Assembly: GCF_900103175.1 (NCBI RefSeq)
Contig: NZ_FNLF01000002.1
Coordinates: forward strand, 3,300,136 to 3,364,135
Length of the DNA stretch: 64,000 nucleotides
Direction: 5' to 3'
Source: Tsukamurella pulmonis
Lineage (GTDB): Bacteria; Actinomycetota; Actinomycetes; Mycobacteriales; Mycobacteriaceae
Below the pieces are notes generated by a model. It ran no database searches. It had not been told where the DNA came from and saw only the letters and a program-made list of their open reading frames with translations. Positions 46,556 through 57,978 of the stretch are shown piece after piece. How positions within the stretch are numbered: the stretch's first letter is position 1; every line of letters begins with the position of its first letter. Made by a program: the position numbers and the translations under genes.

Positions 46556-47487
46556 GATGCTCCTCCGGTGATGCGTCGGTGCCAGATGATGGGGTCGGGA
46601 TCGAGTTCGGGGGTGTCGACGGGGATTCCGGCGTCGGCGAGCATCCAGCGCGCCAGGAGGCGGCGGTGCGCCGAGAAGGTCAGCTCGTGCGCGACGATCT
46701 GGGAGAGCAGGAACGATTCGGGCGGATCGCACAGCGCGTCGATCACCCGGTCGCCCCAGGCGCCGCGCCGCTCGATGTCGCGGATCAGGGCCAGCCACTG
46801 CGGTGAGATCCGCTCGTGGTGCGCGCGAAGGACGTCGGGGGCGTCGTCGGGGTCGCGCTGCGGATCGGGATCGCCCGCGATGGTCGCGAGCCACGGCTCC
46901 ACGCTGTGCACGAGGTGCCAGAGCACCTGAGCGAGCGACTCGTCGGGGCCGTCCCAGCTGCGCGGGTGCGAGCCCGGGAGCCGGACCCTGCGGTACGCCT
47001 CGCCGGGCAGCTGCGCGGCTGCCTCGAGCAGCGCCCCGATGTCGGCGGCGTCGTGCTGGACCTGCAGGGCGAGCACGTCCCCCGTCGAATCCTCGTGTCC
47101 CTCCGCGGCATCGACGTACAGGACCGTCGGCGAGTGGAAGTGCAGGCCGTTGGGCGCCGGCAACCAATGCCCGACGGTGCGCGGCAGCCCCGTCGGCGAG
47201 TGCCCGTACGCCCGTGCGAACGCACGGATGAACCCCTCGACGGACTCGTAGCCCGCCGCGAAGGCGGCGTCGGTCACCGTCGAGCCGCGCTGCAGCTGCC
47301 ACGCGGCGCGTTCGAGGAGGAGGCGGCGGCGCAGCGCGACCGGGGATTCACCGGCGCCCGCACGGACCTGGCGGGCGAAGTGGTGCGGCGAGCTGTACGC
47401 GCCGGCGGCCATCGCGTCGAGGCTGTCGTGCGGGTCGGCGAGGACGGCCTCGAGCAGGCGGCGCAGCGGATCGGCGGGTTCGGACAT
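46552..47487 (-). CDS. AraC-type regulator fused to a DinB-like domain
   Basis: 311 residues. Residues 1-105 carry two AraC helix-turn-helix motifs (LDAMAAGAYSSPHHFARQVRAGAG and VTDAAFAAGYESVEGFIRAFARAYGHSP). The C-terminal 200 residues resemble a DinB/YfiT-like four-helix domain (ESLAQVLWHLVHSVEPWLATI and SQIVAHELTFSAHRRLLARWML), probably the effector domain. It lies upstream of and overlapping the DHFR-like gene, which it probably controls. The start ATG 47487 is 7 nt from GATACT. Confidence 0.8.
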   Translation of the reverse strand: MSEPADPLRRLLEAVLADPHDSLDAMAAGAYSSPHHFARQVRAGAGESPVALRRRLLLERAAWQLQRGSTVTDAAFAAGYESVEGFIRAFARAYGHSPTGLPRTVGHWLPAPNGLHFHSPTVLYVDAAEGHEDSTGDVLALQVQHDAADIGALLEAAAQLPGEAYRRVRLPGSHPRSWDGPDESLAQVLWHLVHSVEPWLATIAGDPDPQRDPDDAPDVLRAHHERISPQWLALIRDIERRGAWGDRVIDALCDPPESFLLSQIVAHELTFSAHRRLLARWMLADAGIPVDTPELDPDPIIWHRRITGGAS

Positions 47488-47494
47488 GGGAAAC

Positions 47495-47500
47495 AGTATC
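47495..47500 (-). promoter_or_regulatory. -10 hexamer of the AraC-DinB gene (leaderless)
   Basis: GATACT on the minus strand, 7 nt before ATG 47487. Confidence 0.4.
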
Positions 47501-47536
47501 GACCGGCCCGCCCCGCTGCCGCTTGACCGTTCTTGC

Positions 47537-48154
47537 TCAGGTGAGAGAGCGCCGCTCCAACCAGGGCTTGATCCGCGCGGTCACCCACGGCAGCACGAGG
47601 AAGACCATGAGCGGGGTGTTGATCAGCGTCGCGATCAGGGTGCGGCCCACGAGGCCCCAGCCGTGCGTGGGCAGGAAGCTCAGGTGCGGCAGCACCAGGA
47701 AGTTGATCAGCAGCGACAGCGGGAAGAAGCCGAGCCAGATCGCGACGGCCTGCTTCCACCGCGGCGGCACTTTCGCCACGGGCGAGGCGACGGGGCCGGC
47801 GCCGTCGGCCTGCGGGTCGAACCAGCCCTCGATCCCCGAGAGACGATGGGTCGCGGTCTCGACCGCGAGGCCCTCGCAGCGCTCCAGCCAGTGCTTGCGC
47901 ACCCGCGAGCGCTGCCAGTCGTCGAGCTCCTCGTCGGAGGCGAACCGGTAGATCACGAAGTACAGCTCGGGGTCGTCGGCGGCGCGGACCCAACCGCCGC
48001 CCAGGAAGCCGCGGTAGGTACGGGCCAGTGCGATTCCCGCGTCGGTCCAGGCCAGGAATTCGTGTTCGCGGCCGGGGGCGATGCGTCGGGCGACGGAGGT
48101 CAGCGAGGCCTTGTGGGCCGCTCCTGCCTCCGCCCGGGTTTCGGTGTGGGGCAT
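47537..48154 (-). CDS. Antibiotic biosynthesis monooxygenase (ABM) domain fused to membrane helices
   Basis: 205 residues. Residues 15-105 form an ABM ferredoxin-like domain (RRIAPGREHEFLAWTDAG ... YFVIYRFASDEELDDWQRS). After a linker, two transmembrane helices (AVAIWLGFFPLSLLINFLVL and ATLINTPLMVFLVLPWV) follow. This ABM plus two-helix arrangement recurs in actinobacteria and other bacteria; the function is not known. Start ATG 48154, with GACACT 7 nt upstream. Confidence 0.8.
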   Translation of the reverse strand: MPHTETRAEAGAAHKASLTSVARRIAPGREHEFLAWTDAGIALARTYRGFLGGGWVRAADDPELYFVIYRFASDEELDDWQRSRVRKHWLERCEGLAVETATHRLSGIEGWFDPQADGAGPVASPVAKVPPRWKQAVAIWLGFFPLSLLINFLVLPHLSFLPTHGWGLVGRTLIATLINTPLMVFLVLPWVTARIKPWLERRSLT

Positions 48155-48161
48155 GCGTACC

Positions 48162-48167
48162 AGTGTC
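48162..48167 (-). promoter_or_regulatory. -10 hexamer of the ABM gene (leaderless)
   Basis: GACACT on the minus strand, 7 nt before ATG 48154. Confidence 0.35.
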
Positions 48168-48273
48168 GGGGCCGAGAGCGCCCGGCACCAACCGAGGCGG
48201 TGTGATCTTCCCGACGTCCGACTCGCCCGCGCGCCCGCGGTGGGCAGGATCTGCGCGCCGCGGGGGCGGGTGC

Positions 48274-48279
48274 CACAAT
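48274..48279 (+). promoter_or_regulatory. -10 hexamer of the ACT-domain gene (leaderless)
   Basis: CACAAT, 6 nt before GTG 48286; it supports this start. Confidence 0.35.
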
Positions 48280-48285
48280 CGGGGC

Positions 48286-51136
<2,851 letters not shown>

Positions 51137-51137
51137 T

Positions 51138-51151
51138 TATGTTGTTACATA
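51138..51151. promoter_or_regulatory. AT-rich palindrome before the AAA+ gene
   Basis: TATGT TGTT ACATA, within an unusually AT-rich stretch for this genome, 22 bp before the AAA+ start. It could be a -10 region, an operator, or both. Confidence 0.4.
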
Positions 51152-51172
51152 TCCAGTTCACTAGGAGCGCCC

Positions 51173-52423
51173 ATGTCGCAGGACCCCGTCGTCCAGGCCC
51201 TCACCACGGCGATCGCCGCATCCCCCGAGTTGCCCGAGCTCCGGGAACGGCTCATCGAGGTCCTCATCGAGCGCTCCGACACCGCGCAGGCGGTGACGGA
51301 GTGTGCGCAGGCACTGGCGGCGTTCCCCGGGGACGAGCGCTTCGTCGCGCTGCTCACCCGCGCGACCAGCGCCGCACCCGCCCCCACCACTAGCACGCCG
51401 CCGCAGTCGCCGCCCCCGACGTCGGCACCGCGGTCGGGCGACTCGTTCGACTGGGAGCGCGCCGAGACGGAACTGGGCGAGACCCTGCCGCCACCGTTCG
51501 TCGGCGGCGACGAGGCGGACGGCGCAGCGACCGAACACGCGCACATCGAGATCGAGCGCACTCCCCTGCGCCTGTCCGAGGTCGCCGGCATGGCCGAGGT
51601 CAAGCAGCGCCTGGAGACGACCCTGTTCGCGCCGCTGCGCAACCCCGAGGTGGCGAAGGCGTTCGACCTGACCGCACGGGGCGGCCTGCTGCTCTACGGC
51701 CCGCCAGGATGCGGGAAGACCTTCCTGGCGCGCGCGATCGCCGGCGAGCTCGGCGCCTCGTTCATCCAGGTGGGCATCTCCGAGGTCATGAGCCGCTGGC
51801 TGGGCGAGAGCGAACGCGCGCTGCACTCGATTTTCGAGGCCGCCCGGCGCAACGCTCCGACGGTGCTGTTCTTCGACGAGCTCGACGCGCTCGGCCACCG
51901 GCGCAGTGCCATGTCGGGCGACAACGGCCTGCGCCCCCTGGTCAACCAGCTGCTCGCGGATACGGATTCAGCGACGGCCACCAACGACGACGTGTTCATC
52001 CTCGGCGCCACGAACCATCCGTGGGACGTCGATCCCGCCCTGCGACGGCCCGGGCGCTTCGACGCCACGGTGTTCGTGCCCCTTCCAGACGGTCCCGCCC
52101 GCGCGGGCATCCTCAGCCACCACCTCTCCAGCCGCCCTATCGCGGGCATCGACCTCGCCTCCGCCGCCCGCCGCACGGAGGGTTTCAGCGGTGCGGACAT
52201 CGCCGGTGTCTGCGCCACGGCCACCCGCGCCGCGCTCCGTGACTCCGTCGCCGCGGGAACCGTGCGGCCGATCACGATGCGCGACCTCGACACCGCGATC
52301 GCCGAGACCCGCCCCAGCACCGATGAATGGTTCACCACCGCACGCGGGGTCGTCGACTTCGGCAACGCGGACGGCACCTACGACGAACTCGCCGCGTACC
52401 TGCGCAGGCGCAAACGCCGGTGA
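51173..52423 (+). CDS. AAA+ ATPase with TPR-like N-terminus
   Basis: 416 residues. Residues 5-65 look like a degenerate TPR unit (LRERLIEVLIERSDTAQAVTECAQALAAFPGDERFVALL), followed by a Pro/Thr linker. The AAA module has Walker A GPPGCGKT (near residue 177), pore-loop segment SEVMSRWLGESER, Walker B VLFFDELDALG (near 232) and the second region of homology ATNHPWDVDPALRRPGRF, with a C-terminal helical lid. It is of the Cdc48/FtsH/katanin type but lacks a protease domain. TAGGAG precedes ATG 51173. It is coupled by GTGA overlap to a membrane TPR protein. Confidence 0.85.
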   Translation: MSQDPVVQALTTAIAASPELPELRERLIEVLIERSDTAQAVTECAQALAAFPGDERFVALLTRATSAAPAPTTSTPPQSPPPTSAPRSGDSFDWERAETELGETLPPPFVGGDEADGAATEHAHIEIERTPLRLSEVAGMAEVKQRLETTLFAPLRNPEVAKAFDLTARGGLLLYGPPGCGKTFLARAIAGELGASFIQVGISEVMSRWLGESERALHSIFEAARRNAPTVLFFDELDALGHRRSAMSGDNGLRPLVNQLLADTDSATATNDDVFILGATNHPWDVDPALRRPGRFDATVFVPLPDGPARAGILSHHLSSRPIAGIDLASAARRTEGFSGADIAGVCATATRAALRDSVAAGTVRPITMRDLDTAIAETRPSTDEWFTTARGVVDFGNADGTYDELAAYLRRRKRR

Positions 52424-53628
52424 GCGCCGAGCACTACGCCGCCGTCGCCCACGCCTACCAGCAGAGCGGGCACTACGCGAAGGCCATCGAGAACGCGCAG
52501 TCCGCGCTGGCACACGACCCGCGTCATCGACTGGCCCTGGTGGTGCTCGGGTGGTCGCAGCTACTCGACGGGCGATACCGCGATGCCCTGGCCACCGCCG
52601 AATCGTGCGTCGCCGACGCACCGGAGGACACCAGCGGCATGCTCCTCCTGGCCCACGCCCACGGGCACCTCGGCGAGCGGGGCGCCGCGGTGCAGGCCAT
52701 CGACCGCGCGCTGGCCGCGGAGCCCGAGAACGCCGGCCTGCATGTGGCCCGCTCCCAGATGACCGTGGAGGTCCAGCCGACGTGGGCGTTGGCGAGCGCC
52801 CACCGGGCGATCGCCCTGGAGCCCGAGAACCCAGACGCCCACGTCGCGGCCGGTAGCGCACTGATCACCCTGAAGCGGATCAAGGAGGCGCGCGCGGCCC
52901 TGACCCGGGCGCTGGCGATCGACCCGGATCATGCACCCGCGCTGCAGCTCCTGTCGATCCTGGAGGGTTCCCGGTGGCGCCTGCTCACCGGTACGCGGCG
53001 CATGATGCACGCCGGGATGCTGGAGCCGGGTAGCGAGGCGCTTCCCTCCGTCGCGCGCGTCATCGTGGATCGGGCGCTGACCATCGCGTTCGTCTCCCTG
53101 GGACTCGTCGCGGTGATCGGCGGCCTCGTCGCTATGACGACGGCGCAACCGGTTCCCCGGCCGGCGGCGGAGACGACGGCCGCCGGACCGCGGACCATCA
53201 CCGTGCCCGGTGACCTGCGAGTCGATCCGACCGGGATCTCCAGCGAACCGGACCGCGTGGTGACCCTGCCCCCGGAGCCCGGGAGTTCTCCGCGCATCCG
53301 CCTGACCGAAAAGCCCGCGATGGGGCCTCCGTCCCCGGCCGCCGTCCGCATCGTCGCGGGAATCGCCCTCGGTGGGCTCGCCGCGATCGCGGTCTGGACA
53401 TTCCGCGCACTCCCCGCGAACGCCGGCCGCGTCCTTCGGCGCACGGCCCTCCGGAACCTCGAGTCGGCCGTCCTGGGCGTCATCGTGCTCGCTCAAGTCA
53501 TCCTCCTGGGCATCGCACTAGCATCAGGGCACATCGGACCGATCAGAGTCGTCATGAGCGGTTCCATCGTGGCGTACGGCGTCTACCGCGGAGTCGTGTT
53601 CATGGCGCACGTCGTCCGGGGTCAGTAG
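52420..53628 (+). CDS. TPR protein with C-terminal membrane helices
   Basis: 402 residues. Residues 1-190 contain about five TPR units (YAAVAHAYQQSGHYAKAIENAQSALAHDP ... AALTRALAIDPDHAPALQLL). Four hydrophobic helices follow near residues 215-240, 305-327, 345-370 and 377-397, separated by a Pro-rich loop of about 60 residues that would be extracellular. The GTG start overlaps the AAA+ stop codon. It probably anchors or feeds the AAA+ ATPase at the membrane; no enzymatic motif is visible. Confidence 0.8.
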   Translation: MSAEHYAAVAHAYQQSGHYAKAIENAQSALAHDPRHRLALVVLGWSQLLDGRYRDALATAESCVADAPEDTSGMLLLAHAHGHLGERGAAVQAIDRALAAEPENAGLHVARSQMTVEVQPTWALASAHRAIALEPENPDAHVAAGSALITLKRIKEARAALTRALAIDPDHAPALQLLSILEGSRWRLLTGTRRMMHAGMLEPGSEALPSVARVIVDRALTIAFVSLGLVAVIGGLVAMTTAQPVPRPAAETTAAGPRTITVPGDLRVDPTGISSEPDRVVTLPPEPGSSPRIRLTEKPAMGPPSPAAVRIVAGIALGGLAAIAVWTFRALPANAGRVLRRTALRNLESAVLGVIVLAQVILLGIALASGHIGPIRVVMSGSIVAYGVYRGVVFMAHVVRGQ

Positions 53629-53653
53629 CCCGTCCCGGCCGCACCGGTCGGGC

Positions 53654-54520
53654 TCAGTCCTGCTCCGAACCGAGGGCGTCGGCGACGCTCTCGAGGTACG
53701 CCTCGGCGGCGCCTTCGTCGGAATCGACTGCCGGGTAGAGCACATCGGTGACGCCGGCCTCGCCCCAGCGGGCCAACCGGTCGCGGTCGGGGCGACCGTC
53801 CAGCGCGACGATGCGGGGCGCGCCGTCGCGCCCGTGCTCCCGCCAGATCTCCGCGAGGCGGCGAGCCGCGTCGGTGATCCCGCGGTCCCGCGGGGTGGTG
53901 ATCCAACCGTCGGCGTTCTTCGCGATCCAGGTGAAGTTCTTATCCGTCCCGCCCGCCCCGACCAGCACGGGCACCGTGCCGGGCGGTTTGGGCCAGGCCC
54001 AGCTGGGGCCGAAGGACACGAACTCGCCCTCGTAGCTCGCCTCCTCGTCGCGCCACAGCGCCCGCATGGCCTCGAGATACTCGCGCAGCATGGTCCGCCT
54101 GCGGCCGGCGGGCACACCGTGGTCGGCGAGCTCGTCGAGGTTCCAGCCGAATCCGACGCCCAGGCTCACCCGCCCGCCGGACAGGTGGTCAACGGTGGCG
54201 ATCGTCTTGGCGAGCGTGATCGGGTCCGCCTGCACGGGAAGGGCGACGGCGGTCGCGAGCTCGATCCGCTCGGTCACCGCTGCTGCGGCGGCGAGAGTGG
54301 TCCACGGATCGAGGGTGCGCAGGTAGCGGTCGTCGGGCAGCTCCGCGGTCCCGGTTCCCGGGTGCGCCGCGTCCCGGCGGGTGGGGATGTGTCCGTGCTC
54401 GGGCACGAAGTAGGACGCGAAGCCCGCCGCTTCGATCAGCGGCGCGAGCCGCTGCGGCGGCAGACCGCGGTCGGAAGTGAACTGGACGATCCCGGTGCGT
54501 ACGTCGTGTTCCCGCATCAT
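53654..54520 (-). CDS. LLM-class F420-dependent oxidoreductase
   Basis: 288-residue luciferase-like TIM barrel. Segments typical of F420-dependent members are EAAGFASYFVPEH, TERIELATAVALPVQADPITLAKTIATVDHLSGGRVSLGVGFGWN and the late PVLVGAGGTDKNFTWIAKNADGWIT. It reduces or oxidises an unknown substrate with coenzyme F420. ATG 54520 and ATG 54517 are both possible. A KstR-like palindrome sits just upstream, hinting at a role in steroid or lipid metabolism. It stands alone. Confidence 0.85.
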   Translation of the reverse strand: MMREHDVRTGIVQFTSDRGLPPQRLAPLIEAAGFASYFVPEHGHIPTRRDAAHPGTGTAELPDDRYLRTLDPWTTLAAAAAVTERIELATAVALPVQADPITLAKTIATVDHLSGGRVSLGVGFGWNLDELADHGVPAGRRRTMLREYLEAMRALWRDEEASYEGEFVSFGPSWAWPKPPGTVPVLVGAGGTDKNFTWIAKNADGWITTPRDRGITDAARRLAEIWREHGRDGAPRIVALDGRPDRDRLARWGEAGVTDVLYPAVDSDEGAAEAYLESVADALGSEQD

Positions 54521-54525
54521 CGAAT

Positions 54526-54539
54526 TAGAACATGTTCCA
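54526..54539. promoter_or_regulatory. KstR-like operator (TNNAACNNGTTNNA)
   Basis: TAGAACATGTTCCA fits the published KstR consensus at all fixed positions and lies 5 bp before the oxidoreductase start, over the expected -10 region. A different TetR-type protein could also read it. Confidence 0.45.
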
Positions 54540-54707
54540 TCACCGCGCCGACGCGGCCCGCAGGATCCGCGATCACCACCCACGACATCGCCAATGTGTC
54601 AATCGTGCAAATCAGTGATCTCGGTCATTCTCTTGAGTTAGCGTCCGGAACTGATGACGCCCGTTGTCACACCACCACCTGGGTAGTTCAAGAACAAGGA
54701 AGCCCGC

Positions 54708-57125
54708 ATGCCCATCATGACCTCCCCCACGACACCGTCCGCACAGCCGAACCGCATCACCCGCCGCGCCACGCACAGGGCCGCGAACCGCACGAGGCGC
54801 CGAGGCGGCCGCTGGCGCGCCGGCCTGGTCGCCGCCGCCGCGACCGCCGCCCTCGCCGGCACCGCCGGGGCGCCGATGGCCGCCGCGGCCACGACGAGCA
54901 GTACCGGCCAGCAGGGCGACATCGTGATCGGTGGAGTCAACCTGCGCGACTACGGGATCGACATCACCAAGCTCGGGGGCGAGAACCCCGACCTCAGCGA
55001 GCTCGACGTCCAGAAGTTGCTCACCCTCCTCGACAACCCGGTGGTGCGCCGGATCGTCGAGTCCTGCCGCACCGGCGGTCTCGCCGGCGGAGGTTCGGCA
55101 GGGGGTGGCGGGGGCGCCGACTGCAGCGGCTCCACCGGTACCGGCGCGGCCCTGGTCCTGCCCGACCGCGTCGACCTGGCGAGCGTAGCGGATCAGATCA
55201 CGATCAACCTCGGACCCGACAAGCAGGTCATCATCGTCACGATCCCCCTCGGCGAGCAGACCCCGTTCGGCGTGCTCAGCGCGCTGGCGGTGCAGCCCAC
55301 CGGCCTGATCAAGACCGGCCTCGCGGTCTTCGGGCTCACGGACATGGATCCGACCGCGATCGGGAAGTACAAGACGCTCGCGGATGTCACCGCCGCGGCG
55401 GCCCTGCCGTACAAGCCGGTCGAGGAGCGCTACTGCACCCGGACGATCTGCATCATCGGCGGCTGGGCGTACCGGACGGTCGACGGCAACCTCGCCACCC
55501 GCACGGAAGCGCTGAAGATCGCCGGGCAACTGTCCGGCCGCACGTACGACTACACGCAGCCGACCGTCCTCACCTTCAGTCAGGGGCCGACCGGCTCGTC
55601 GACGATCCTCGGCGACGGCTACTCGTTCGCCCTCTCCCGCAACGGTGCCGCCGCGCTCGCGCAGACGAAGTTCAAGCTCGCCCTCGCCCTGGCCGGCGCG
55701 GACGGCGCCGGCGCGACCTCCCAGGCCACCGCGGGCCTCGGCCTCGCTCTGGCGCTGAACATGAACACCAGCACGATGGGACTGGACTGGTTCGGTTCCC
55801 GGTTGAACTTCGACAAGATCAAGGAGTCGAAGGTCCTCGACCTCCTCGCCCGCTTCGACATGCTGCCGGCGGGAATCGACGCCGACACGATCACCAACGC
55901 GATGGACCTCGCGCAGAACCTCACGCTGCCGGACCTCAAGGAGGTCAGCTGCCTCGGCGCCTCCAGTTCCGCGTCGGCGTCCGGCCTCGGAGAATGCTCG
56001 AACACGCTGGGGCTCTTCGACTACTACCGCGACCTGCGGCCCGCCACCGTCGGCCAGACCCGGCAGACCTCGTGGGGCCTGACCGACCCCACGTCCCTGT
56101 TCCTCGGCAACGGCAACCTGCTCGCCCGCGGGCTCACGCCCGGTGCGATCGCGGTGCTCACCGCCCTCGCAGGCGGGGACCTCAGCGCGATACCGCCGGC
56201 GGAACTCGCTGCGCTGCTGCAGAACCCCGTCGTCAAGGAGGCGATGGAGGCCCTGTTCTCGGAGGAGAAGCGACTCAAGCTCACCAAGGACTTCCTCCGG
56301 TTCACCAAGGAGGTCTCCACCACGGGCACCGAGGTCCCCGTCCTCGACGAGAACGGTGCACCGGTCCTCGACGAGAACGGCACGCCGAAGGTCACGACCT
56401 CGACGTCGAGCAGTACGCGCTACCTGTTGACCAGTGATTACGGCCTGCGGTCCCCGATCACCGTGGACTGGTTGGGCTACCGCCTCACGGTCTTCCCCGC
56501 TGCCGAGGTCAACGGCACGATGCGGCCCAACTACCTCGGCATGCCCACCATCACCAGGCTCGACGGCGGGGCGAGCCTGATCCCCCGGATCGGGCTGATC
56601 GAGCTGGAGAACCCGTTCGGACTGGGCACGATGCCGATCCGCCCGTTCGCACCGTTCTCGGCGCTGGACAGCTGGATCTCGAGCATCACTCTCAAGCAGG
56701 ACATCGACCGCGTCAAGGACGTTCTCCCGCTGGCGGAGAAGGCGCTGTCGCAGGACGAGGAGCCGGTCACCGAGGCCGCGGCGCCCGTCGCCGCGGCGGC
56801 GCTGTCGGCGCCCGCGGACAGCGCCGCGCGGCGGGTCACCGCCGACGACGAGAAGTCCACGCCGGCACCGTCGCCCAGCACGGAGACGAAGGCGGTCGAG
56901 GCGCCCACCACCACGACGCCTGAGCCCGCAGCGCCCACGACCGAGGACACCGCGACCGAGAGCACTTCGACGCCGGATCCCGAGGGCACGCCGGAGAGCG
57001 CCCCGGGCGCGGACACCGATGCCGCCGCAGGGGTCGACGGCGAGGCCTCGGCGACCGAGGTCGCGGCCGACGCCGAGGCGGAGACGGAGACGGAGTCCGC
57101 GACGACGGTCGACGCCGCCGCCTGA
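54708..57125 (+). CDS. Large secreted protein, unknown family
   Basis: 805 residues. An Arg-rich N-terminus (RTRRRGGRWR) and a hydrophobic core end at an AxA site near residue 61. The mature part has a Gly-rich hinge (near residues 125-140) and two similar segments, LLTLLDNPVVRRIVESC (near 100) and LAALLQNPVVKEAMEALF (near 500). A duplicated VLDENG and a patch VLTFSQGPTGSSTILGDGYS (near 285) also stand out. The last 110 or so residues are an acidic Ala/Thr/Glu/Pro tail. No known domain was recognised. AAGGAAG precedes ATG 54708. Confidence 0.8.
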   Translation: MPIMTSPTTPSAQPNRITRRATHRAANRTRRRGGRWRAGLVAAAATAALAGTAGAPMAAAATTSSTGQQGDIVIGGVNLRDYGIDITKLGGENPDLSELDVQKLLTLLDNPVVRRIVESCRTGGLAGGGSAGGGGGADCSGSTGTGAALVLPDRVDLASVADQITINLGPDKQVIIVTIPLGEQTPFGVLSALAVQPTGLIKTGLAVFGLTDMDPTAIGKYKTLADVTAAAALPYKPVEERYCTRTICIIGGWAYRTVDGNLATRTEALKIAGQLSGRTYDYTQPTVLTFSQGPTGSSTILGDGYSFALSRNGAAALAQTKFKLALALAGADGAGATSQATAGLGLALALNMNTSTMGLDWFGSRLNFDKIKESKVLDLLARFDMLPAGIDADTITNAMDLAQNLTLPDLKEVSCLGASSSASASGLGECSNTLGLFDYYRDLRPATVGQTRQTSWGLTDPTSLFLGNGNLLARGLTPGAIAVLTALAGGDLSAIPPAELAALLQNPVVKEAMEALFSEEKRLKLTKDFLRFTKEVSTTGTEVPVLDENGAPVLDENGTPKVTTSTSSSTRYLLTSDYGLRSPITVDWLGYRLTVFPAAEVNGTMRPNYLGMPTITRLDGGASLIPRIGLIELENPFGLGTMPIRPFAPFSALDSWISSITLKQDIDRVKDVLPLAEKALSQDEEPVTEAAAPVAAAALSAPADSAARRVTADDEKSTPAPSPSTETKAVEAPTTTTPEPAAPTTEDTATESTSTPDPEGTPESAPGADTDAAAGVDGEASATEVAADAEAETETESATTVDAAA

Positions 57126-57162
57126 CCCGGCGATCGTCCTGATGGGGTGTGCCGCCGGGCGC

Positions 57163-57168
57163 TACGCT
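57163..57168 (+). promoter_or_regulatory. -10 hexamer of the MmcQ/YjbR gene (leaderless)
   Basis: TACGCT, 7 nt before ATG 57176; it decides the start. Confidence 0.5.
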
Positions 57169-57175
57169 CGGCGGC

Positions 57176-57586
57176 ATGCCCCATCCGATCATGTTCTCCG
57201 ACGACGATCCGATGCTCGCCCGGGTGCGGGAGATCGCGCTGGCCTTCCCGGAGACCGAGGAGAAGATCGCGCACGGGCGCCCGACGTTCCGCTGCGGCAA
57301 GATGTTCGGCGTCTACGGCGGCGGCACCAAGAAGACCGCCGACCGGCCGCACGAACAGCGCAACACCAGCCTCCTGTTCATCGCCGATCCCGCCGAGCGC
57401 GCAGCGCTCGAGCAGGACGAACGGTTCTACCTCCCCGCGTACATGGCCTCGGCCGGGTGGCTCGGGCTCGATCTGACGATCGGCACCGTCGACTGGGACG
57501 AGGTGCGGGAGCTGCTCGACGCGAGCTACCGGCGGATCGCCCCGAAGCGGGCGATCGCGGCGCTCGACGCCGCTACCGGCGAGTGA
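57176..57586 (+). CDS. MmcQ/YjbR-family protein
   Basis: 136 residues. The segment MLARVREIALAFPETEEKIAHGRPTFRCGKMFGVYGG and the later FYLPAYMASAGWLGLDL are typical of the MmcQ/YjbR (CyaY-like fold) family, thought to bind DNA or small ligands. The function is unknown. The 3' end overlaps the convergent lipoprotein gene by 14 bp. Confidence 0.83.
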   Translation: MPHPIMFSDDDPMLARVREIALAFPETEEKIAHGRPTFRCGKMFGVYGGGTKKTADRPHEQRNTSLLFIADPAERAALEQDERFYLPAYMASAGWLGLDLTIGTVDWDEVRELLDASYRRIAPKRAIAALDAATGE

Positions 57587-57956
57587 GGGTGATCGACGGC
57601 AGCCGCAGCTCGTCGCCCTGCAGGGTCGCGGTCTCGCTGGACCCGCGACGATCCCGCAGCACGACCTGGTCACCGTCGACGGTGTAACTGCCGCCGTAGG
57701 CGTTGACCTGACCGCGCAGATCCTCCTCCCACGTGCCGTCCGCGGCGAGACGGACCACCCAGTCGCCGTTGACGTACGTGCCGGGCACGTGCGCGGGGAT
57801 CGCGGTGGGTACCTGCGAGGCGACGCTCGGAGCGGACGCCCCGGTCGGGGTGGTACTCGCGCTCGAGGCGGGCTCCGACGAGCCGCCGCACCCGGCGAGG
57901 GCGACGGCGGCGGCGAGGGCGGTGGTGGTTGCGGCGATGCACCTGCACACGGTCAT
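57573..57956 (-). CDS. Small lipoprotein, unknown function
   Basis: 127 residues. A lipobox ALAGC puts the lipidated cysteine near residue 23. A Ser/Thr/Pro linker leads to a compact C-terminal beta-rich segment (GTYVNGDWVVRLAADGTWEEDLRGQVNAYGGSYTVDGDQVVLRD), resembling lipocalin-like or DUF-type ligand-binding folds. ATG 57956 was chosen; GTG 57974 is possible. It lies just downstream of the MetE-like gene on the same strand. Confidence 0.7.
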   Translation of the reverse strand: MTVCRCIAATTTALAAAVALAGCGGSSEPASSASTTPTGASAPSVASQVPTAIPAHVPGTYVNGDWVVRLAADGTWEEDLRGQVNAYGGSYTVDGDQVVLRDRRGSSETATLQGDELRLPSITLTRR

Positions 57957-57978
57957 ACCGCACACTAACGCCACCGGC

